Positions 1 to 6,323 of a DNA stretch of 7,083 nucleotides are shown here, one piece after another. Both the position numbers and the translations under genes were made by a program. The notes below the pieces were generated by a model. It was not told the DNA's origin and ran no database searches. It saw only the letters and a program-made list of their open reading frames with translations. The number at the start of each line of letters is the position of its first letter. Position 1 is the first letter of the stretch. The stretch covers positions 1-7,083 of the forward strand of contig CAAFMR010000071.1 in NCBI GenBank assembly GCA_900764115.1, read 5' to 3'. The stretch comes from Clostridia bacterium (GTDB lineage Bacteria; Bacillota; Clostridia; Oscillospirales; Acutalibacteraceae).

Positions 1-204
1 CCGGGCTTTGCCAGCGATGAAACGCTGCTGTACAGCCCCGAGCTGAAATTCTACTCCAACAAGGTGAAGATGGACGAAAACCTGGATACCAATATCCGCG
101 GGCTGCACTGCCTGGGCGACAGCTCCGGCTGGACCCGGGGGCTGATGATGGCATCGGTGATGGGCGTTCTTATGGGGCGCAAGCTGATGGAAAAAGAGCA
201 ATAA
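1..204 (+). CDS. NAD(P)/FAD-dependent oxidoreductase (COG2509-type), C-terminal fragment
   Basis: Frame 1 is open from the window edge to TAA at 202-204 and gives the last 67 residues of a protein whose start lies outside. The visible part contains 'SPELKFYSNKV' and 'GLHCLGDSSGWTRGLMMASV', followed by a short basic/acidic tail. This matches the C-terminal signature of the uncharacterised FAD-dependent dehydrogenases of COG2509, in which the GDxSG(W)TRG segment closes the FAD-binding Rossmann fold (family knowledge). Substrate and physiological role are not established for this family. The N-terminal GxGxxG dinucleotide motif cannot be checked because it is outside the window. A hairpin terminator follows 8 bases after the stop, so this is the end of its transcription unit. 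The family call is fairly secure; any specific reaction would be a guess. Confidence 0.85.
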   Translation, partial: PGFASDETLLYSPELKFYSNKVKMDENLDTNIRGLHCLGDSSGWTRGLMMASVMGVLMGRKLMEKEQ

Positions 205-212
205 ACAAGCAA

Positions 213-250
213 AAGGGAGCTGTCACAGCGGTGGCGGCTCCCTTGTTTGA
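213..250 (+). terminator. Rho-independent terminator after the COG2509 gene
   Basis: Arms 213-226 and 231-244 can form a 14-bp hairpin. The outer part AAGGGAGC/GCTCCCTT is perfect, the inner part TGTCAC/GTGGCG includes two G-U wobbles, and the tetraloop is AGCG. The 3' U-tract is poor (TTGTTTG, interrupted by G), so efficiency may be moderate. Its T-rich flank runs directly into the -35 box of the next promoter at 247. Confidence 0.75.
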
Positions 251-275
251 CAATAGCGACCGGGGAACGTATACT
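247..275 (+). promoter_or_regulatory. Near-consensus sigma-A promoter for the gene at 298
   Basis: Perfect -35 TTGACA at 247-252, a 17-bp spacer, and -10 TATACT at 270-275 (one mismatch to TATAAT). The expected transcription start is about G282/A283, which puts the Shine-Dalgarno run AAGGGGG (283-289) at the very 5' end of a leader of only about 16 nt. The TTG of the -35 box is in frame with the downstream gene and could be mistaken for its start codon. Confidence 0.85.
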
Positions 276-297
276 GAAAGCGAAGGGGGCGAATCAA

Positions 298-1797
298 ATG
301 GCTGCGGTCTATCGGGATTGTCGGATTCATCTGGACGGTATCGGAATGGATTTTTACTATCGCACCGAGAATGAAGCGTTGCAGGCGGGCGATTTTGTTG
401 CGGTGCCCTTCGGACGGGAAAACCGGGAGCGGATAGGACAGCTCGTATCGGTGACCCTCTGCACGGCGGCGGACGCCCCCTATCCGCCGGAAAAAACCAA
501 GGAAATTCTCCGCCGGACAGAGCGCCCGGCGCATTGGGGCGAGCCTAAACCGCCGAAAAAGGTGGTTCGCCAACCGGAGGCTCCGTCGGATGCCCCCTCC
601 CCGGCACCGCCATCGGCGCCCCGGCAGCCGGAAACAGTGCCGATTTTACCGGCAACACAGAAACCCGACAGAAGTGCAGCGGCTGCGACCGAACGGCGCC
701 GGCTGCCCGGTCGCAAACGCATCCTCGCCCGTAGGATTGGCGTTGTTGCGGCGGTTCTGCTGTGCGCCGTGGGGGTGCTGTGGCTGCAGCGGCTGTACAG
801 CTCCCGGTATGCGCAGGCGGAAACTGCCTTTGCCGCCGGGGCATATACCCAGGCGCAGACGCTGGCACAGCAGGTGCCGGGGTGGTTCCGGGGCAACCGG
901 GCGCTGCGTCAGCTGGTGGCGGCGGCGCAGACGGCGACCCGGAGCGCCGACCCGGACGAGCTGGCGGCGGCGCTGGAAACGCTCCGATCCGCCGCACCGG
1001 AGGACGGTTCCGTAGCAGCGGCGGCGGAAACGCTGGAGCAGCAAGCCACACTCCGATGGCAGCAAGTCATCTACGCGCAGGCGCTGGAAGATCTGACCCG
1101 GCAGCGCTACGAAAGCGCCGCAGAGGCGCTGCAGAAAATCACCGGCTATGGAGATGCGGCGGCGCTGCGCTGCTATGCGCAGGCGATGACTTTGGCGGAA
1201 ACGGCGGAGCTGTCCCAGCTGCAGCAGGCAGCAGCGGTGTTGGCGCAAATTCCGGAAACCTACGCCGGCAATCAGGCGGCGGAGGTGGCTGCCCTGCGGT
1301 TGCAGCTGCCAAAGCAGATCGCCGCCGCCCGGGCTGCCATCGAGCAGGCACAGCGGGAGGAGCGGGAGCGTATCGCCCGGCTGGAGGCGACGGGGCTGCC
1401 CTATGTGGGGCTGAGCGAGGAGCGGGTGCAGTCCACCCGCCAGCTGGGAAAGGCGTGGTATTCCTTCACTCGTAAGACGCAGGAACGGGCGGCATCGGGA
1501 GGGTATGTCTCCCATGAACGAAGGATCTATAAATGGTTCCAGGAGGGCGGCGGAGCGGTCTTCACCGCCGTATGCGAAAACGGCACGGTGGTGGAGGCAT
1601 ACCCCACCAGCCCGAAATGCTGGAGCGGAGAGCGGCTGCTGGTGACGTTGGGCAAGCCGAAATCCACCTTCGGCTCCGGCGAAAAAACCTCCCACAGCAT
1701 CCGGGATGATTACGATAACCCGGAGGATCTCTACGAGGATAACCGTGACTGGTACGACGACGAGGACGAGGCATACGAGGAATGGGAGAACGATTAA
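298..1797 (+). CDS. Single-pass membrane protein: PriA-like N-domain, Pro-rich linker, TPR-like region, acidic tail; function unknown
   Basis: 499 aa. ATG at 298 is chosen because AAGGGGG lies 8 bases upstream and the earlier in-frame TTG (247) is the -35 box. Residues about 1-75 ('AGDFVAVPFGRENRERIG', then 'YPPEKTKEILRR') resemble the N-terminal DNA-binding-type fold of PriA, without any helicase motor. Residues about 80-140 form a Pro/Ala linker. A basic patch (RKRILARR) precedes one hydrophobic segment (about 147-163), predicting a cytoplasmic N-terminus and exported C-terminus. Residues about 165-350 are Ala/Gln-rich helices of TPR type ('YAQAETAFAAGAYTQAQTLAQQ'). Around 366-460 is a domain starting 'GLPYVGLSEERVQSTRQLG', a motif recurrent in clostridial surface or membrane proteins. 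The last 30 residues hold 17 Asp/Glu plus Tyr/Trp. The gene is monocistronic between its own promoter and that of zapA, with no clear terminator after it. Domains are read by eye; the PriA similarity is the least certain. No function is assigned. Confidence 0.85.
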   Translation: MAAVYRDCRIHLDGIGMDFYYRTENEALQAGDFVAVPFGRENRERIGQLVSVTLCTAADAPYPPEKTKEILRRTERPAHWGEPKPPKKVVRQPEAPSDAPSPAPPSAPRQPETVPILPATQKPDRSAAAATERRRLPGRKRILARRIGVVAAVLLCAVGVLWLQRLYSSRYAQAETAFAAGAYTQAQTLAQQVPGWFRGNRALRQLVAAAQTATRSADPDELAAALETLRSAAPEDGSVAAAAETLEQQATLRWQQVIYAQALEDLTRQRYESAAEALQKITGYGDAAALRCYAQAMTLAETAELSQLQQAAAVLAQIPETYAGNQAAEVAALRLQLPKQIAAARAAIEQAQREERERIARLEATGLPYVGLSEERVQSTRQLGKAWYSFTRKTQERAASGGYVSHERRIYKWFQEGGGAVFTAVCENGTVVEAYPTSPKCWSGERLLVTLGKPKSTFGSGEKTSHSIRDDYDNPEDLYEDNRDWYDDEDEAYEEWEND

Positions 1798-1829
1798 CCG
1801 ACAAATATCGCCATTCTAAGGGAAAGCTC

Positions 1830-1858
1830 TTGACCCTGCAGGTCGATGCGTGTATAAT
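1830..1858 (+). promoter_or_regulatory. Strong sigma-A promoter for zapA-U32
   Basis: -35 TTGACC at 1830-1835, a 17-bp spacer and perfect -10 TATAAT at 1853-1858. Transcription is expected to begin near G1865/A1866, giving a leader of about 26 nt. An imperfect dyad TTGACC-CTGCA-GGTCGA (1830-1846) covers the -35 element and could be an operator, although 6-bp arms with one mismatch may be chance. The in-frame GTG at 1850-1852 touches the -10 box and cannot be the start codon of a transcript from this promoter. Confidence 0.85.
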
Positions 1859-1891
1859 ACAAAAGAAGAAACACGAAAGGATGACGGCTAT

Positions 1892-2245
1892 ATGGAGACT
1901 GTGCGGAAGGTTACGCTGAATATCTGCGGCACCGACTATGTGGTGACCACCGATGAGGCGCCGGGATATATGCAGGAGCTGGGCGCCAAGGTGGACGCCC
2001 GCATCCGGAATATGATGAACGGAAACGAGCGCACCTCGCTGGTAATGGCGTCGGTGATGACGGCGCTGATGGAGGCGGACGAGGCGCAAAAGGCGGTGCT
2101 GGCGGCGGATAATCTCCGCAAGCAGCTGAAATCCTTTTTCGATGACAATAACCGTTCCCGGTCGGAAACGGACAATCTGCGCCGGGAAGTGGAGCGGCTG
2201 AAACGGGAAAACGAGGAGCTTCAGAAGAAGCTGGCGCAGCGGTGA
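1892..2245 (+). CDS. zapA: Cell division protein ZapA
   Basis: 117 aa. ZapA binds and bundles FtsZ filaments and stabilises the cytokinetic ring at midcell in the cytoplasm (family knowledge). The N-terminal globular domain is visible as 'VRKVTLNICGTDYVVTTDEAPGYMQELGAKVD' split over residues 4-35 (beta-hairpin plus first helix). A long helix follows ('SLVMASVMTALMEADEAQKA'), and a C-terminal charged coiled coil (about 85-117) has heptad-like Leu/Val spacing. Length is slightly above the common 85-110 aa because of this coiled coil. ATG 1892 is preferred: GAAAGGA (1875-1881) serves as Shine-Dalgarno and conserved homology begins just after it, while the upstream GTG at 1850 overlaps the promoter -10. 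The stop overlaps the next gene's GTG by 4 bp, so the two are translationally coupled. The zapA-U32 pairing is common in Clostridia. Confidence 0.95.
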   Translation: METVRKVTLNICGTDYVVTTDEAPGYMQELGAKVDARIRNMMNGNERTSLVMASVMTALMEADEAQKAVLAADNLRKQLKSFFDDNNRSRSETDNLRREVERLKRENEELQKKLAQR

Positions 2246-4314
2246 GCGCATCGATTGAGGTGCTGGCTCCCGTGGGATCTCCGGAAACATTGGTGGCGGC
2301 GGTGCGTTGCGGCGCCGCCGCTGTTTATTTGGGAGTCGGGGAGTTTAATGCACGACAGGCGGCGCACAATTTCACTTGGGAGGAGCTGCGGCAGGCGGTG
2401 GCGTATTGCCACGGACGGGGCGTGGCGGTGCACCTGACCCTCAACACGCTGCTGCGGGAGGACGAGCTGCCCCGGGCGATGGAAACGGCAGCGCAGGCGT
2501 ATGCCGCCGGCGTGGACGCGCTGATTGTGCAGGACGTGGGGCTGGCGCGGCAGCTGCGGGCGGCTCTGCCGGACCTGCCCCTGCACGCCTCCACCCAGTT
2601 GTCCTGTCACACCCCCGCCGGGGTGCAATTCCTGCGGGACGCCGGATTCTCCCGGGTGGTGCTTTCCCGGGAAATGAGCCGGGAGGAAATCGCCGCCTGC
2701 ACCGGATTGGGTGTCGAGCTGGAGGTGTTTGTGCACGGGGCACTGTGTATGAGCGTGTCGGGACAATGCTATTTCTCCGCTATGTTGGGCGGGCGCAGCG
2801 GCAACCGGGGGCTGTGCGCCCAAACCTGTCGTCTCCCCTTTGTGCCCACCGGGGATACCCCTCGTCCGGCGACGGCTAATCAGGCGGCGCTGAGCCTGAA
2901 GGATAATTGCCTGCTCGCCTATGTGGGGGAGCTGGCGCAGATGGGAGTCACTTCGCTGAAAATCGAGGGGCGGATGAAACGACCGGAGTATGTGGCAGCC
3001 GCCACCGCCGCCTATGCCGCCGCAGCCGCCGGAAAGGCAGTGACACCGGAGGAACTGGAACGACTGAAAAGCGTTTTTTCCCGCACCGGTTTCACCGACG
3101 GATACTACACCGGGCAGCGCGGCGCCGGTATGTTTGGCGTGCGGCGCAAGGAAGATGTCACCGCCGCAGCGCCAGTGTTGCGGGAACTGCAGCACACCTA
3201 TGACCGGGAGATGCCCCGGGTGCCGGTCACCGCCCGGCTGGCGGTGACCGCCGCCGCAGCCCGGCTGACAGTGACCGATACAAACGGGCATACTGTGACA
3301 GCCACCGCCGCCGGAGGAGAACCGGCGCTGCACCGTCCGTTGGACCCGGCGCGGGCAGAGGAGCAGCTGCGGAAAACCGGCGGCACCCCCTTTTATATGA
3401 CCGCCGTAGCCGTCACAGCAGAGCCGGGGCTGACCCTGCCTATGGCTACGCTCAACGGGCTGCGGCGGCAGGCGCTGGAGGAGCTGCTCGCGCAGCGGGA
3501 GAGTCTGCCCCCCCGGCAGACACATGCAATCGCCCCGCTGCCGCTGCCGGTGCACACGCCGCCAGCCGCCCCGGAAATCTGGGCGGTGCTGCAGCGAGCG
3601 GAGCAGTGGTCGTCCGCTCTGCGGTGCGATCGGGTGTTTTTCCCGGCGGATACCCCCACAGAAGCCATCGCCGCCGCGCGGCAGCATGGGCAGGCGGTGG
3701 GGATCGCCATTCCCCGGGGAATGTTCGGAACCGAAGATACCGTGCGCCGCCAATTGTCCGCCGCCCGGGCGGCAGGCGCAGAATGGGCGCTGTGCGGCAC
3801 GGTAAACGCTCTGCCGGTGGCGCTGGATAGCGGTTTACTCCCGGTCGGAGATTGCGGGCTCAATCTTACCAATCGGCAGGCGCTGCAATTTTATGCCGAA
3901 CAGGGGCTGACGGCAGCCACCTTGTCGATGGAGCTGTCGCTGGGACAGATGCCCCTGCCGGCGCCGCTGCCGGTGGGGCTGCTGGTGTATGGGCGGCAGC
4001 CGCTGATGCTGACCCGGAATTGCCCCCGCCGCGCGGCGGTGGGCAGCTGTGGCGGCTGCCACGGGCAGGGGCTAACCGACCGCACAGGCACGGTATTTCC
4101 CGTGCTGTGCGAAGCGGGCTGCAGCCAGATATTCAATTCCGTGCCGCTATATTGGGGGGATCGACTGGCGGAGCTGCCGCCGGTGGATTTTCGCCTGCAT
4201 CGCTTTACGGTGGAAACAGCGACAGAGACCGCCGCCGTGGTGGAAGCATACCGCACCGGAGCAAAAGCTCCCGCTGCCATCACCCGGGGCCTATATCGCC
4301 GGGGCGTTCAATAA
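2242..4314 (+). CDS. U32 family peptidase-like protein with DUF3656 (RlhA-like)
   Basis: 690 aa, GTG start in a GTGA overlap with zapA. The N-terminus 'IEVLAPVGSPETLVAAVRCG' is the canonical U32 opening, and the U32 signature lies at about residues 163-198 (EVFVHGALC...GRSGNRGLCAQTCR). C169, C176, C192 and C223 align with the four cysteines that hold a [4Fe-4S] cluster in E. coli UbiU (C169, C176, C193, C232), so an iron-sulphur cluster is likely. Residues about 310-405 match the beta-rich DUF3656 insert ('RLAVTAAAARLTVTD', 'LRKTGGTPFYMT', 'NGLRRQALEEL'). A second Cys set lies near the C-terminus (C594, C603, C606, C623, C627) beside the U32 motif 'VYGRQPLMLTRNCP'. U32 relatives with DUF3656 include RlhA, needed for 23S rRNA C2501 hydroxylation; other relatives hydroxylate tRNA uridine or ubiquinone precursors. 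RNA hydroxylation therefore fits better than proteolysis, but the substrate here is inferred. Confidence 0.93.
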   Translation: MSASIEVLAPVGSPETLVAAVRCGAAAVYLGVGEFNARQAAHNFTWEELRQAVAYCHGRGVAVHLTLNTLLREDELPRAMETAAQAYAAGVDALIVQDVGLARQLRAALPDLPLHASTQLSCHTPAGVQFLRDAGFSRVVLSREMSREEIAACTGLGVELEVFVHGALCMSVSGQCYFSAMLGGRSGNRGLCAQTCRLPFVPTGDTPRPATANQAALSLKDNCLLAYVGELAQMGVTSLKIEGRMKRPEYVAAATAAYAAAAAGKAVTPEELERLKSVFSRTGFTDGYYTGQRGAGMFGVRRKEDVTAAAPVLRELQHTYDREMPRVPVTARLAVTAAAARLTVTDTNGHTVTATAAGGEPALHRPLDPARAEEQLRKTGGTPFYMTAVAVTAEPGLTLPMATLNGLRRQALEELLAQRESLPPRQTHAIAPLPLPVHTPPAAPEIWAVLQRAEQWSSALRCDRVFFPADTPTEAIAAARQHGQAVGIAIPRGMFGTEDTVRRQLSAARAAGAEWALCGTVNALPVALDSGLLPVGDCGLNLTNRQALQFYAEQGLTAATLSMELSLGQMPLPAPLPVGLLVYGRQPLMLTRNCPRRAAVGSCGGCHGQGLTDRTGTVFPVLCEAGCSQIFNSVPLYWGDRLAELPPVDFRLHRFTVETATETAAVVEAYRTGAKAPAAITRGLYRRGVQ

Positions 4315-4318
4315 TCAT

Positions 4319-4355
4319 AAAAAGCGCTGCATCCCGTGGGGATGCAGCGCTTTTT
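4319..4355. terminator. Bidirectional intrinsic terminator between convergent operons
   Basis: Arms 4319-4335 and 4339-4355 form a perfect 17-bp stem (core GCGCTGCATCCC/GGGATGCAGCGC) with a 3-nt GTG loop. TTTTT ends the plus-strand copy and AAAAA begins it, so both strands carry a T-run. It begins 5 bases after the U32 stop codon and lies 17 bases beyond the stop of the minus-strand TPM gene, so it can serve both units. Confidence 0.95.
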
Positions 4356-4371
4356 GCGGTATATACAGCTA

Positions 4372-5181
4372 TCAGAATTTTCCGCCGCCGCCACCAAAGG
4401 TGGAGCCGGAGGTGGTATGCGTGCTGCTGCCGGAGGAGCTGTCATTGTCCTTGGGACGCGCCACCTGGCTCACGGTGCTGTACAGGAACAGGTCGCTGGA
4501 CTCGGTCACCTGCATACTGCCCGGCGTCACGTAGCTGTCCGCCGCCGGCTGAAAGCGCACGCTTTTCAGCTTATGCTTCATCACCGCCACCGCAATGAGG
4601 GCGATAATAAATCCAATCAGCAGACAAATGGGTAAATAGATGAGCGGTGGATAAAAGGTATCCTCGCCCGCATAGTCGCTTGCATCCTGCTCCACATAAA
4701 ACTCGCACTTGTTGAGGTAGGTATCAAAAGCGCTGGCAAAATCGTTATCCGCCAGATCGCCGGACATACTTTCGCCCAGCGATTGAATGATGGAATCGGT
4801 GAAGATGGAAATGGCGCGCCCATGGGTGGCGATATACCAATCCCGGCTCTCCATACAGACCACCAGCAGAGTTCCGTCCTCCTCCTCACCCTGTCCGAAT
4901 TCATAATGGAGGAAGGTATAGTCGGCAAACTTCTGGGGGCTGTAATCCCCCAGAGTGGGAGCGGTGACAATGACAAAATCCATCTGATACTGCTCACTCA
5001 GCGCATCCAGCCGGGTCAGCAGCGCTTGACGGTCACTATCAGACAAGCGACCGTCTTCGTCCATCAGGCGGGAGCGTTCCCAGCCCTCCCACGGCTCAGC
5101 AGCCAGCGCCGAAAACGCCAGCCCGCAGAAAAGCAGCACAGCCAGCAGAACAGCCGTCAGGCGATGTATGGTTATTTTCAT
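4372..5181 (-). CDS. TPM domain-containing membrane protein (YdjH-like)
   Basis: 269 aa. ATG at 5181 is chosen because a signal peptide starts there (MKITIHRL, then a Leu/Ala-rich core ending SALA-AEP, cleavage likely after residue 27) and GAGGGGGTGGAG precedes it; an 18-codon longer reading overlaps the upstream gene. The TPM fold spans about residues 30-165 ('DEDGRLSDSDRQALLTRLDALS', 'DFVIVTA', 'DGTLLVVCMESRDWYIATHGRA', 'FASAFDTYLN'). One transmembrane helix (about 179-200) is followed by a basic stretch, then a Ser/Gly-rich tail ending FGGGGGKF. This predicts an exported TPM domain and a cytoplasmic tail. TPM proteins are linked to membrane-protein maintenance and, in plants, photosystem II repair; no bacterial enzymatic activity is certain. 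It is the last gene of its operon, 13 bp after the zinc-ribbon gene. Domain composition matches B. subtilis YdjH. Confidence 0.9.
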   Translation of the reverse strand: MKITIHRLTAVLLAVLLFCGLAFSALAAEPWEGWERSRLMDEDGRLSDSDRQALLTRLDALSEQYQMDFVIVTAPTLGDYSPQKFADYTFLHYEFGQGEEEDGTLLVVCMESRDWYIATHGRAISIFTDSIIQSLGESMSGDLADNDFASAFDTYLNKCEFYVEQDASDYAGEDTFYPPLIYLPICLLIGFIIALIAVAVMKHKLKSVRFQPAADSYVTPGSMQVTESSDLFLYSTVSQVARPKDNDSSSGSSTHTTSGSTFGGGGGKF

Positions 5182-5194
5182 ATACTCCACCCCC

Positions 5195-6289
5195 TCACAG
5201 CGAACCCAACAGCCAAACGATCCACAGCAGCGCATACGCGCCGAAGCCGCAGATGGCGGTCAGCAACAGTCTCCATTTGCGGGCGGCGGCTTTATCCACC
5301 GGCAGATCGCCGACGAATTTCCCGGTCTGCCCGTTCATGGCGAACAGATAGCGATTGCCGTTCCAGGTGGTGGACAGCAACCACACCGGGAACAGAGCAT
5401 AGTGCGTCTTACCGTCGCGGAGCCGAATGTCGCTGGATTCAGTAGTCACACTGGCATAGCCCTGCACCGTGGCGGCAAAAGCCCCCTCTGTAGAGCGCTT
5501 GATACGCTCATTGGCGCGGTCAATGCTCTGCTCGGCGGAAACATCGTATTTGTCCGCCATATACCCCGCCAGATATGCCGTCTGAAAATCCACAGCCCCC
5601 TGCATATCAAACGGCTCAATGGACTCCATCAAATCATCCGGCATCTTCTCGGAGCCGTCCACCGGCACACGGGTAAAGCCGATGCTGCCCGCCCGATTAA
5701 CCGCATAATAGCTGGTCTCGGTGTAATCATAGTCATCATCGCTCCAGGTACGCACCGTGGTGGCACGGTAGCGCACATGGGCGTCCGCATCGGCATCAAA
5801 CAGCCAGAAGGGGACATACAATCCCTTGATCTCGTCGATGTGGTTCTCATCCTTAAACACCTTAGGCAGCAGCCGCTTGCCGGAGAGGTGCTTGAGCAGC
5901 CCCGCCTTGGCGGCGGCTTTATCCAGCTTGAAGGGAATCACCAGATCAGGCTTCAGCGCGCCGGATAGCTGTCCCATCATCACCACCGGATTGCCGCAGT
6001 AGGGGCAGGCTGTGGCGGTGGTGGTTGCCTCGGCGACGATCTCGCCGCCGCAGGATTGGCATACATAGCTGTATAGCCCCTCCTCCTCGCCGGTCTGCCA
6101 ATCGCCGCCGGCAGCATTCTCCCAGTGCAGATCGTCCGGCTGGTCCTGCTTCAGCACGTCGTCATAGCCCTTGAGCGTTTCCAACTCAAATTCCGTGTCG
6201 CAATAGGGACACTTCATCTTCTGCAGAGAGCTGTCAAAGGCGATAGCGCCGCCGCAACAGGGGCATTTATATTCCTGTAGAGTGGTCAA
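5195..6289 (-). CDS. Double zinc-ribbon protein with C-terminal membrane anchor (YdjG-like, TFIIB-type zinc ribbon)
   Basis: 364 aa. Two four-cysteine ribbons are visible: C9/C12 with C27/C30 (KCPCCGGAI...KCPYCDTEF) and C77/C80 with C95/C98 (VCQSCGGEI...ACPYCGNPV). A middle domain (about 105-335) follows, with 'KPDLVIPFKLDKAAAKAGLLKHL', 'IKGLYVPFWLFDADAD' and 'HYALFPVWLLSTTWNGNRY' among its landmarks. One hydrophobic helix closes the protein (about 341-361), predicting a tail-anchored protein with cytoplasmic zinc ribbons. Such proteins are often labelled 'TFIIB-type zinc ribbon' or even 'helicase PriA', but no helicase motif is present. The start is TTG, fixed by a full AGGAGG 7 bases upstream. 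The order SPFH protein, this protein, TPM protein argues for a membrane-associated complex related to B. subtilis YdjG-YdjH-YdjI. The biochemical role is unknown. Confidence 0.88.
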   Translation of the reverse strand: MTTLQEYKCPCCGGAIAFDSSLQKMKCPYCDTEFELETLKGYDDVLKQDQPDDLHWENAAGGDWQTGEEEGLYSYVCQSCGGEIVAEATTTATACPYCGNPVVMMGQLSGALKPDLVIPFKLDKAAAKAGLLKHLSGKRLLPKVFKDENHIDEIKGLYVPFWLFDADADAHVRYRATTVRTWSDDDYDYTETSYYAVNRAGSIGFTRVPVDGSEKMPDDLMESIEPFDMQGAVDFQTAYLAGYMADKYDVSAEQSIDRANERIKRSTEGAFAATVQGYASVTTESSDIRLRDGKTHYALFPVWLLSTTWNGNRYLFAMNGQTGKFVGDLPVDKAAARKWRLLLTAICGFGAYALLWIVWLLGSL

Positions 6290-6296
6290 AGCAATT

Positions 6297-6302
6297 CCTC
6301 CT
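6297..6302 (-). promoter_or_regulatory. Consensus ribosome binding site that fixes a TTG start
   Basis: On the minus strand AGGAGG (6302-6297) is followed by 7 bases and then TTG at 6289-6287. The zinc-ribbon homology (LQEYKCPCCGG) begins immediately afterwards. No ATG or GTG lies in frame between this site and the first ribbon, so TTG is the real start. Confidence 0.85.
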
Positions 6303-6323
6303 CACCCCGTTATCCAACGGCGC

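Noticed and set aside
247..297. TTG at 247 as start of the membrane-protein gene
   Set aside because: The TTG belongs to the -35 box TTGACA and would precede the transcript start; ATG 298 has the ribosome site.
298..540. Calling the 298-1797 product a PriA helicase
   Set aside because: Only the N-terminal domain is similar; no Walker A/B or other helicase motifs are present, and the rest is a membrane protein.
646..1695. Antisense open frame of 349 codons opposite the membrane-protein gene
   Set aside because: No recognisable motif; the sense frame has its own promoter, ribosome site, membrane helix and conserved C-terminal domain. Shadow of GC-rich codon use.
1850..1891. GTG at 1850 as start of zapA
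   Set aside because: It overlaps the promoter's -10 region; family homology begins after ATG 1892, which has a purine-rich ribosome site.
2221..3753. Antisense open frame of 510 codons opposite the U32 gene
   Set aside because: It lies wholly over a recognised conserved gene, its translation is low-complexity (His/Arg/Gly/Gln-rich) with no family signature, and long antisense frames are expected at this GC content.
2242..4314. Calling the U32 protein a collagenase/protease
   Set aside because: The 'peptidase U32' label is historical; the Fe-S cysteines and DUF3656 fit the hydroxylase-type members better, so proteolysis is not claimed.
5182..5235. 18-codon N-terminal extension of the TPM gene
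   Set aside because: It would overlap the upstream gene's end and place a Cys-rich non-signal segment before a clear signal peptide; ATG 5181 follows a good ribosome site.
5168..5968. Plus-strand open frame of 266 codons over the zinc-ribbon and TPM genes
   Set aside because: It crosses two real minus-strand genes and has no ribosome site or family signature; a shadow frame.
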